Assembly (NCBI RefSeq): GCF_027744825.2
Contig: NW_026527059.1
Coordinates: 372,001 to 436,000 of the forward strand
Reading direction: 5' to 3'
DNA: 64,000 bases
DNA from: Synchiropus splendidus
Taxonomy: Eukaryota > Chordata > Actinopteri > Syngnathiformes > Callionymidae
Shown piece by piece: positions 1 to 7,894 of the stretch (its first letter is position 1; each line of letters starts with the position of its first letter). Under the pieces are notes generated by a model, which saw nothing but the letters and a program-made list of their open reading frames with translations, was not told the DNA's origin and ran no database searches. Both the position numbers and the translations under genes were made by a program.

Positions 1-3
1 CTG

Positions 4-9
4 AAGCTT
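4..9. other. HindIII site inside an 8-bp palindrome (monomer 3-10)
   Basis: AAGCTT lies at monomer 4-9 within the perfect palindrome GAAGCTTC. It is retained in almost every copy. The T10 classes keep the site but lose the outer palindrome base. It is lost in the G8 classes K and Y (for example 2,069, 10,339, 11,655, 27,070) and in the copy at 61,474, which reads GAAACTT. The site gives a predicted 188-bp digestion ladder. Confidence 0.9.
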
Positions 10-11
10 CC

Positions 12-50
12 CTGAAAAGTTATGGCACAATGCACAAAAACGCTTTTCAG
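12..50. other. Inverted repeat 1 in the monomer (8-bp arms)
   Basis: CTGAAAAG at monomer 12-19 is the exact reverse complement of CTTTTCAG at 43-50, separated by 23 bases that hold the CA/GT variable pair (34-35). It is conserved in most copies. Private mutations break an arm in a few, such as CTGTTCAG in the I copies at 3,197, 13,535, 15,603, 22,746, 28,950 and 34,590, C12 to G at 46,633 and T46 to A at 55,691. It could form a hairpin or cruciform; that is inference. Confidence 0.8.
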
Positions 51-86
51 CCTGAGATAAGGTGGGTTTCGGAACGCCAAACATAA

Positions 87-114
87 AAGTGTTGATAACT
101 TTCGAAAAACACTT
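87..114. other. Inverted repeat 2 in the monomer (7-bp arms)
   Basis: AAGTGTT at 87-93 pairs with AACACTT at 108-114 across a 14-base spacer. The spacer contains two class-defining sites, position 94 (G, or A in class J) and position 103 (C, G or T). The arms are almost invariant across the classes while the spacer varies. Exceptions include GTGATG at 45,682 and 53,954 and AAGCGTT at 50,570. Dyad symmetry is a known feature of several centromeric satellites that lack a CENP-B box; a role here is untested. Confidence 0.8.
100..107. other. Class-specific palindrome TTTCGAAA in C103 monomers
   Basis: In classes A, a, K, Y, E, e and X, monomer 100-107 is a perfect 8-bp palindrome with a central CpG. 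Other classes carry G103 (TTTGGAAA) or T103 (TTTTGAAA), which destroy both the palindrome and the CpG. By my class reading about 100 of 340 copies have it. They occur singly or in short groups at characteristic places in the higher-order unit (after J, at E, and at a). A bound protein is possible but not shown. Confidence 0.8.
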
Positions 115-144
115 CAGAGAGCTTAGATTTGATGTGCACCTACT

Positions 145-159
145 AGAAAGACCCTTTCT
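145..159. other. Inverted repeat 3 in the monomer (6-bp arms, 3-bp loop)
   Basis: AGAAAG at 145-150 and CTTTCT at 154-159 are exact reverse complements with a 3-base loop, ACC in most classes and ACA in class H. The class difference at position 153 therefore sits in the loop and leaves the stem intact. Breaks include G150 to T in some B copies (4,137, 6,392, 16,731, 23,874, 35,718) and a CCGC variant at the stem edge in some D copies (16,919, 24,062, 29,702, 35,906). Confidence 0.75.
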
Positions 160-188
160 GCTATAGTGGGAGGTTAAAATTTCATGTT

Positions 189-376
189 CTGAAGCTTCCC
201 TGAAAAGTTATGGCACAATGCGTAAAAACGCTTTTCAGCCTGAGATAAGGTGGGTTTCGGAACGCCAAACATAAAAGTGTTGATAACTTTGGAAAAACAC
301 TTCAGACAGTTTAGATTTGATGTGCAACTACTAGAAAGACCCTTTCTGCTATAGTGGGAGGTTAAAATTTCATGTT
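189..376 (+). repeat. Monomer class B exemplar (GT, G103)
   Basis: Differs from class A by GT instead of CA at 34-35, G103, acagt at 118-122 and A139. These changes travel together in dozens of copies, so it is a true lineage, not random mutation. It usually follows A, K or L and precedes D. Class b is the same with T10 (28,386 and 34,026). Confidence 0.9.
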
Positions 377-564
377 CTGAAGCTTTCCTGAAAAGTTATG
401 GCACAATGCACAAAAACGCTTTTCAGCCTGAGATAAGGTGGGTTTCGGAACGCCAAACATAAAAGTGTTGATAACTTTTGAAAAACACTTCAGACAGCTT
501 AGATTTGATGTGCAACTAGTAGAAAGACCCTTTCTGCTATAGTGGGAGGTTAAAATTTCATGTT
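377..564 (+). repeat. Monomer class D exemplar (T10, T103)
   Basis: T10, CA at 34-35, T103, acagc at 118-122 and A139. It follows B and precedes E, A or H. This copy also carries CTAGTAG in place of CTACTAG near 140-146; that private change recurs at 39,854 and 41,358. Class d (exemplar 1,505) is the same but with C10, and occupies a separate slot between a and I. Confidence 0.9.
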
Positions 565-752
565 CTGAAGCTTCCCTGAAAAGTTATGGCACAATGCACA
601 AAAACGCTTTTCAGCCTGAGATAAGGTGGGTTTCGGAACGCCAAACATAAAAGTGTTGATAACTTTCGAAAAACACTTCAGACAGCTTAGATTTGATGTG
701 CACCTACTAGAAAGACCCTTTCTGCTATAGTGGGAGGTTAAAATTTCATGTT
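565..752 (+). repeat. Monomer class E exemplar (C103, acagc)
   Basis: C10, CA, C103, acagc at 118-122 and C139. It carries the TTTCGAAA palindrome. It combines the palindrome-bearing centre of class A with a 118-122 segment like that of D. It almost always precedes F. A T10 version, class e, is seen once, at 62,226. Confidence 0.88.
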
Positions 753-940
753 CTGAAGCTTCCCTGAAAAGTTATGGCACAATGCGTAAAAACGCTTTTC
801 AGCCTGAGATAAGGTGGGTTTCGGAACGCCAAACATAAAAGTGTTGATAACTTTGGAAAAACACTTCAGGCAGTTTAGATTTGATGTGCAACTACTAGAA
901 AGACCCTTTCTGCTATAGTGGGAGGTTAAAATTTCATGTT
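753..940 (+). repeat. Monomer class F exemplar (GT, G118)
   Basis: GT at 34-35, G103, gcagt at 118-122 (A118 to G) and A139. It is close to B, differing mainly by G118. It follows E (or L or N) and precedes G or H. It is doubled at 8,835 and 9,023. Confidence 0.88.
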
Positions 941-1128
941 CTGAAGCTTCCCTGAAAAGTTATGGCACAATGCACAAAAACGCTTTTCAGCCTGAGATAA
1001 GGTGGGTTTCGGAACGCCAAACATAAAAGTGTTGATAACTTTGGAAAAACACTTCAGGCAGTTTAGATTTGATGTGCAACTACTAGAAAGACCCTTTCTG
1101 CTATAGTGGGAGGTTAAAATTTCATGTT
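941..1128 (+). repeat. Monomer class G exemplar (CA, G118)
   Basis: CA at 34-35 with the F-type right part (G103, gcagt, A139). It looks like an F/H recombinant: left part as in H, right part as in F. It is optional in the unit, present here and at 9,211, 41,922, 47,186, 55,458, 61,850 and 62,602. It occurs three times in a row at 59,218-59,781. Confidence 0.85.
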
Positions 1129-1316
1129 CTGAAGCTTCCCTGAAAAGTTATGGCACAATGCACAAAAACGCTTTTCAGCCTGAGATAAGGTGGGTTTCGG
1201 AACGCCAAACATAAAAGTGTTGATAACTTTGGAAAAACACTTCAGACAGTTTAGATTTGATGTGCAACTACTAGAAAGACACTTTCTGCTATAGTGGGAG
1301 GTTAAAATTTCATGTT
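1129..1316 (+). repeat. Monomer class H exemplar (A153)
   Basis: CA, G103, acagt, A139 and A153, which reads GACACTTTCT where other classes read GACCCTTTCT. It is almost always followed by class a, making the H-a pair one of the most stable junctions in the array. Confidence 0.88.
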
Positions 1317-1504
1317 CTGAAGCTTTCCTGAAAAGTTATGGCACAATGCACAAAAACGCTTTTCAGCCTGAGATAAGGTGGGTTTCGGAACGCCAAACAT
1401 AAAAGTGTTGATAACTTTCGAAAAACACTTCAGAGAGCTTAGATTTGATGTGCACCTACTAGAAAGACCCTTTCTGCTATAGTGGGAGGTTAAAATTTCA
1501 TGTT
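1317..1504 (+). repeat. Monomer class a exemplar (T10 version of A)
   Basis: Same as class A (C103, agagc, C139) but with T10. It sits after H, and also in B-a pairs. Some copies end TTACATG instead of TTTCATG (monomer position 182): those starting at 12,783, 14,851, 21,994, 28,198 and 33,838. This is a useful tag for tracing larger duplications. Confidence 0.88.
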
Positions 1505-1692
1505 CTGAAGCTTCCCTGAAAAGTTATGGCACAATGCACAAAAACGCTTTTCAGCCTGAGATAAGGTGGGTTTCGGAACGCCAAACATAAAAGTGTTGAT
1601 AACTTTTGAAAAACACTTCAGACAGCTTAGATTTGATGTGCAACTACTAGAAAGACCCTTTCTGCTATAGTGGGAGGTTAAAATTTCATGTT

Positions 1693-1880
1693 CTGAAGCT
1701 TCCCTGAAAAGTTATGGCACAATGCACAAAAACGCTTTTCAGCCTGAGATAAGGTGGGTTTCGGAACGCCAAACATAAAAGTGTTGATAACTTTGGAAAA
1801 ACACTTCAGACAGTTTAGATTTGATGTGCAACTACTAGAAAGACCCTTTCTGCTATAGTGGGAGGTTAAAATTTCATGTT
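1693..1880 (+). repeat. Monomer class I exemplar
   Basis: CA, G103, acagt, A139 and C153; it differs from H only at 153. It sits between d (or M) and J. A tagged subtype with CTGTTCAG and TTCTACTATAG occurs at 3,197, 13,535, 15,603, 22,746, 28,950 and 34,590. A T10 version, class i, was seen once, at 2,633. Confidence 0.85.
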
Positions 1881-2068
1881 CTGAAGCTTCCCTGAAAAGT
1901 TATGGCACAATGCACAAAAACGCTTTTCAGCCTGAGATAAGGTGGGTTTCGGAACGCCAAACATAAAAGTGTTAATAACTTTGGAAAAACACTTCAGACA
2001 GTTTAGATTTGATGTGCAACTACTAGAAAGACACTTTCTGCTATAGTGGGAGGTTAAAATTTCATGTT
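1881..2068 (+). repeat. Monomer class J exemplar (A94), closes the higher-order unit
   Basis: Like I but with A94, giving GTTAATAAC, a short palindrome (GTTA-A-TAAC), where others read GTTGATAAC. Every J I read is followed by A, K, Y or L, so J is the best marker of the unit boundary. Successive J copies lie 4 to 17 monomers apart after the first few kb, most often 8-13. Confidence 0.9.
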
Positions 2069-2256
2069 CTGAAGCGTCCCTGAAAAGTTATGGCACAATG
2101 CACAAAAACGCTTTTCAGCCTGAGATAAGGTGGGTTTCGGAACGCCAAACATAAAAGTGTTGATAACTTTCGAAAAACACTTCAGAGAGCTTAGATTTGA
2201 TGTGCACCTACTAGAAAGACCCTTTCTGCTATAGTGGGAGGTTAAAATTTCATGTT
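2069..2256 (+). repeat. Monomer class K exemplar (G8, HindIII site lost)
   Basis: Class A with T8 to G (GAAGCGTCC), which removes the HindIII site. It occurs after J at 2,069, 20,302 (with A139), 27,070, 32,710, 43,050 and 51,134. Class Y (10,339 and 11,655) has G8 and C103 but acagt at 118-122, an additional recombinant. Confidence 0.85.
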
Positions 2257-3384
2257 CTGAAGCTTCCCTGAAAAGTTATGGCACAATGCGTAAAAACGCT
2301 TTTCAGCCTGAGATAAGGTGGGTTTCGGAACGCCAAACATAAAAGTGTTGATAACTTTGGAAAAACACTTCAGACAGTTTAGATTTGATGTGCAACTACT
2401 AGAAAGACACTTTCTGCTATAGTGGGAGGTTAAAATTTCATGTTCTGAAGCTTCCCTGAAAAGTTATGGCACAATGCACAAAAACGCTTTTCAGCCTGAG
2501 ATAAGGTGGGTTTCGGAACGCCAAACATAAAAGTGTTGATAACTTTCGAAAAACACTTCAGAGAGCTTAGATTTGATGTGCACCTACTAGAAAGACCCTT
2601 TCTGCTATAGTGGGAGGTTAAAATTTCATGTTCTGAAGCTTTCCTGAAAAGTTATGGCACAATGCACAAAAACGCTTTTCAGCCTGAGATAAGGTGGGTT
2701 TCGGAACGCCAAACATAAAAGTGTTGATAACTTTGGAAAAACACTTCAGACAGTTTAGATTTGATGTGCAACTACTAGAAAGACCCTTTCTGCTATAGTG
2801 GGAGGTTAAAATTTCATGTTCTGAAGCTTTCCTGAAAAGTTATGGCACAATGCACAAAAACGCTTTTCAGCCTGAGATAAGGTGGGTTTCGGAACGCCAA
2901 ACATAAAAGTGTTGATAACTTTCGAAAAACACTTCAGAGAGCTTAGATTTGATGTGCACCTACTAGAAAGACCCTTTCTGCTATAGTGGGAGGTTAAAAT
3001 TTCATGTTCTGAAGCTTCCCTGAAAAGTTATGGCACAATGCACAAAAACGCTTTTCAGCCTGAGATAAGGTGGGTTTCGGAACGCCAAACATAAAAGTGT
3101 TGATAACTTTTGAAAAACACTTCAGACAGCTTAGATTTGATGTGCAACTACTAGAAAGACCCTTTCTGCTATAGTGGGAGGTTAAAATTTCATGTTCTGA
3201 AGCTTCCCTGAAAAGTTATGGCACAATGCACAAAAATGCTGTTCAGCCTGAGATAAGGTGGGTTTCGGAACGCCAAACATAAAAGTGTTGATAACTTTGG
3301 AAAAACACTTCAGACAGTTTAGATTTGATGTGCAACTACTAGAAAGACCCTTTCTACTATAGTGGGAGGTTAAAATTTCATGTT
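2069..3384 (+). repeat. Rearranged higher-order segment (K B A i a d I)
   Basis: Seven monomers. The B copy here has A153, which is unusual for B, and class i (T10 with G103) appears only here. The I copy at 3,197 carries the CTGTTCAG tag and a C41 to T change. The segment ends without a J; the next monomer is L, so a junction formed by unequal exchange is likely. Confidence 0.75.
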
Positions 3385-5639
3385 CTGAAGCTTCCCTGAA
3401 AAGTTATGGCACAATGCACAAAAACGCTTTTCAGCCTGAGATAAGGTGGGTTTCGGAACGCCAAACATAAAAGTGTTGATAACTTTGGAAAAACACTTCA
3501 GAGAGCTTAGATTTGATGTGCACCTACTAGAAAGACCCTTTCTGCTATAGTGGGAGGTAAAAATTTCATGTTCTGAAGCTTCCCTGAAAAGTTATGGCAC
3601 AATGCGTAAAAACGCTTTTCAGCCTGAGATAAGGTGGGTTTCGGAACGCCAAACATAAAAGTGTTGATAACTTTGGAAAAACACTTCAGACAGTTTAGAT
3701 TTGATGTGCAACTACTAGAAAGACCCTTTCTGCTATAGTGGGAGGTTAAAATTTCATGTTCTGAAGCTTTCCTGAAAAGTTATGGCACAATGCACAAAAA
3801 CGCTTTTCAGCCTGAGATAAGGTGGGTTTCGGAACGCCAAACATAAAAGTGTTGATAACTTTTGAAAAACACTTCAGACAGCTTAGATTTGATGTGCAAC
3901 TACTAGAAAGACCCTTTCTGCTATAGTGGGAGGTTAAAATTTCATGTTCTGAAGCTTCCCTGAAAAGTCATGGCACAATGCACAAAAACGCTTTTCAGCC
4001 TGAGATAAGGTGGGTTTCGGAACGCCAAACATAAAAGTGTTGATAACTTTCGAAAAACACTTCAGAGAGCTTAGATTTGATGTGCACCTACTAGAAAGAC
4101 CCTTTCTGCTATAGTGGGAGGTTAAAATTTCATGTTCTGAAGCTTCCCTGAAAAGTTATGGCACAATGCGTAAAAACGCTTTTCAGCCTGAGATAAGGTG
4201 GGTTTCGGAACGCCAAACATAAAAGTGTTGATAACTTTGGAAAAACACTTCAGACAGTTTAGATTTGATGTGCAACTACTAGAAATACCCTTTCTGCTAT
4301 AGTGGGAGGTTAAAATTTCATGTTCTGAAGCTTTCCTGAAAAGTTATGGCACAATGCACAAAAACGCTTTTCAGCCTGAGATAAGGTGGGTTTCGGAACG
4401 CCAAACATAAAAGTGTTGATAACTTTTGAAAAACACTTCAGACAGCTTAGATTTGATGTGCAACTACTAGAAAGACACTTTCTGCTATAGTGGGAGGTTA
4501 AAATTTCATGTTCTGAAGCTTCCCTGAAAAGTTATGGCACAATGCACAAAACGCTTTTCAGCCTGAGATAAGTTGGGTTTCGGAACGCCAAACATAAAAG
4601 TGTTGATAACTTTCGAAAAACACTTCAGACAGCTTAGATTTGATGTGCACCTACTAGAAAGACCCTTTCTGCTATAGTGGGAGGTTAAAATTTCATGTTC
4701 TGAAGCTTCCCTGAAAAGTTATGGCACAATGCGTAAAAACGCTTTTCAGCCTGAGATAAGGTGGGTTTCGGAACGCCAAACATAAAAGTGTTGATAACTT
4801 TGGAAAAACACTTCAGGCAGTTTAGATTTGATGTGCAACTACTAGAAAGACCCTTTCTGCTATAGTGGGAGGTTAAAATTTCATGTTCTGAAGCTTCCCT
4901 GAAAAGTTATGGCACAATGCACAAAAACGCTTTTCAGCCTGAGATAAGGTGGGTTTCGGAACGCCAAACATAAAAGTGTTGATAACTTTGGAAAAACACT
5001 TCAGACAGTTTAGATTTGATGTGCAACTACTAGAAAGACACTTTCTGCTATAGTGGGAGGTTAAAATTTCATGTTCTGAAGCTTTCCTGAAAAGTTATGG
5101 CACAATGCACAAAAACGCTTTTCAGCCTGAGATAAGGTGGGTTTCGGAACGCCAAACATAAAAGTGTTGATAACTTTCGAAAAACACTTCAGAGAGCTTA
5201 GATTTGATGTGCACCTACTAGAAAGACCCTTTCTGCTATAGTGGGAGGTTAAAATTTCATGTTCTGAAGCTTCCCTGAAAAGTTATGGCACAATGCACAA
5301 AAACGCTTTTCAGCCTGAGATAAGGTGGGTTTCGGAACGCCAAACATAAAAGTGTTGATAACTTTGGAAAAACACTTCAGACAGCTTAGATTTGATGTGC
5401 AACTACTAGAAAGACCCTTTCTGCTATAGTGGGAGGTTAAAATTTCATGTTCTGAAGCTTCCCTGAAAAGTTATGGCACAATGCACAAAAACGCTTTTCA
5501 GCCTGAGATAAGGTGGGTTTCGGAACGCCAAACATAAAAGTGTTGATAACTTTGGAAAAACACTTCAGACAGTTTAGATTTGATGTGCAACTACTAGAAA
5601 GACCCTTTCTGCTATAGTGGGAGGTTAAAATTTCATGTT
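3385..5639 (+). repeat. 12-monomer block, copy 1 (L B D A B D E F H a M I)
   Basis: 2,255 bases, one short of 12 x 188 because the E copy at 4,513 has lost one A near 4,546. Private tags are GGTAAAAATT at the end of L (3,559), AGTCATGG in A (3,969), GAAATACCC in B (4,286) and AAGTTGGG in E. Every tag recurs exactly 2,255 bases later. Class L is CA, G103, agagc, C139; class M (5,264) is CA, G103, acagc, A139. Confidence 0.9.
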
Positions 5640-7894
5640 CTGAAGCTTCCCTGAAAAGTTATGGCACAATGCACAAAAACGCTTTTCAGCCTGAGATAAG
5701 GTGGGTTTCGGAACGCCAAACATAAAAGTGTTGATAACTTTGGAAAAACACTTCAGAGAGCTTAGATTTGATGTGCACCTACTAGAAAGACCCTTTCTGC
5801 TATAGTGGGAGGTAAAAATTTCATGTTCTGAAGCTTCCCTGAAAAGTTATGGCACAATGCGTAAAAACGCTTTTCAGCCTGAGATAAGGTGGGTTTCGGA
5901 ACGCCAAACATAAAAGTGTTGATAACTTTGGAAAAACACTTCAGACAGTTTAGATTTGATGTGCAACTACTAGAAAGACCCTTTCTGCTATAGTGGGAGG
6001 TTAAAATTTCATGTTCTGAAGCTTTCCTGAAAAGTTATGGCACAATGCACAAAAACGCTTTTCAGCCTGAGATAAGGTGGGTTTCGGAACGCCAAACATA
6101 AAAGTGTTGATAACTTTTGAAAAACACTTCAGACAGCTTAGATTTGATGTGCAACTACTAGAAAGACCCTTTCTGCTATAGTGGGAGGTTAAAATTTCAT
6201 GTTCTGAAGCTTCCCTGAAAAGTCATGGCACAATGCACAAAAACGCTTTTCAGCCTGAGATAAGGTGGGTTTCGGAACGCCAAACATAAAAGTGTTGATA
6301 ACTTTCGAAAAACACTTCAGAGAGCTTAGATTTGATGTGCACCTACTAGAAAGACCCTTTCTGCTATAGTGGGAGGTTAAAATTTCATGTTCTGAAGCTT
6401 CCCTGAAAAGTTATGGCACAATGCGTAAAAACGCTTTTCAGCCTGAGATAAGGTGGGTTTCGGAACGCCAAACATAAAAGTGTTGATAACTTTGGAAAAA
6501 CACTTCAGACAGTTTAGATTTGATGTGCAACTACTAGAAATACCCTTTCTGCTATAGTGGGAGGTTAAAATTTCATGTTCTGAAGCTTTCCTGAAAAGTT
6601 ATGGCACAATGCACAAAAACGCTTTTCAGCCTGAGATAAGGTGGGTTTCGGAACGCCAAACATAAAAGTGTTGATAACTTTTGAAAAACACTTCAGACAG
6701 CTTAGATTTGATGTGCAACTACTAGAAAGACACTTTCTGCTATAGTGGGAGGTTAAAATTTCATGTTCTGAAGCTTCCCTGAAAAGTTATGGCACAATGC
6801 ACAAAACGCTTTTCAGCCTGAGATAAGTTGGGTTTCGGAACGCCAAACATAAAAGTGTTGATAACTTTCGAAAAACACTTCAGACAGCTTAGATTTGATG
6901 TGCACCTACTAGAAAGACCCTTTCTGCTATAGTGGGAGGTTAAAATTTCATGTTCTGAAGCTTCCCTGAAAAGTTATGGCACAATGCGTAAAAACGCTTT
7001 TCAGCCTGAGATAAGGTGGGTTTCGGAACGCCAAACATAAAAGTGTTGATAACTTTGGAAAAACACTTCAGGCAGTTTAGATTTGATGTGCAACTACTAG
7101 AAAGACCCTTTCTGCTATAGTGGGAGGTTAAAATTTCATGTTCTGAAGCTTCCCTGAAAAGTTATGGCACAATGCACAAAAACGCTTTTCAGCCTGAGAT
7201 AAGGTGGGTTTCGGAACGCCAAACATAAAAGTGTTGATAACTTTGGAAAAACACTTCAGACAGTTTAGATTTGATGTGCAACTACTAGAAAGACACTTTC
7301 TGCTATAGTGGGAGGTTAAAATTTCATGTTCTGAAGCTTTCCTGAAAAGTTATGGCACAATGCACAAAAACGCTTTTCAGCCTGAGATAAGGTGGGTTTC
7401 GGAACGCCAAACATAAAAGTGTTGATAACTTTCGAAAAACACTTCAGAGAGCTTAGATTTGATGTGCACCTACTAGAAAGACCCTTTCTGCTATAGTGGG
7501 AGGTTAAAATTTCATGTTCTGAAGCTTCCCTGAAAAGTTATGGCACAATGCACAAAAACGCTTTTCAGCCTGAGATAAGGTGGGTTTCGGAACGCCAAAC
7601 ATAAAAGTGTTGATAACTTTGGAAAAACACTTCAGACAGCTTAGATTTGATGTGCAACTACTAGAAAGACCCTTTCTGCTATAGTGGGAGGTTAAAATTT
7701 CATGTTCTGAAGCTTCCCTGAAAAGTTATGGCACAATGCACAAAAACGCTTTTCAGCCTGAGATAAGGTGGGTTTCGGAACGCCAAACATAAAAGTGTTG
7801 ATAACTTTGGAAAAACACTTCAGACAGTTTAGATTTGATGTGCAACTACTAGAAAGACCCTTTCTGCTATAGTGGGAGGTTAAAATTTCATGTT
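5640..7894 (+). repeat. 12-monomer block, copy 2, tandem duplicate of 3,385-5,639
   Basis: Same class order and same private tags as copy 1, including the single-base loss (near 6,801). I saw no difference between the copies. The next monomer, J at 7,895, differs from the L that opens each copy and carries a private GGAAAGCC. The duplication therefore ends at a monomer boundary. Confidence 0.9.

Larger units (their letters stand above)
1..188 (+). repeat. Reference satellite monomer, class A
   Basis: First copy, used here as the coordinate frame for all monomer positions. Class A has C10, CA at 34-35, G94, C103, agagc at 118-122, C139 and C153. About 40% G+C. It has four CpGs, at 41-42, 70-71, 75-76 and 103-104; the last exists only in C103 classes. 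Forward stops occur in all three frames (for example 13-15, 53-55 and 84-86), so it cannot encode protein. A short CAAAAA run lies at 35-40. Class A normally follows class J and so opens a higher-order unit. The phase is arbitrary: calling base 1 the monomer start is a convention. Confidence 0.95.
1..2068 (+). repeat. Canonical 11-monomer higher-order unit (A B D E F G H a d I J)
   Basis: The clearest example of the unit: eleven different classes once each, 2,068 bases. The same order recurs with one extra F at 8,083-10,338, and exactly at 40,982-43,049. Other units drop G, insert B-a between a and d, or replace A with K, L or Y. Confidence 0.88.

Noticed and set aside
98..114. CENP-B box-like match: TTCG followed by AAAA, A, two bases, C in C103 monomers
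   Set aside because: The essential pattern needs TTCG, four bases, A, two bases, then CGGG. Here only the first C of CGGG matches. TTTCGGAACGCC at 68-79 also fails at the required A and at CGGG. I do not call a CENP-B box.
145..188. Rho-independent terminator or promoter (AGAAAG hairpin, CTATAG, GGAGG)
   Set aside because: The hairpin is not followed by a T run, and GGGAGG followed by ATG (168-186) looks like a bacterial ribosome-binding site only by chance. The frame after that ATG closes quickly and the array is eukaryotic in character.
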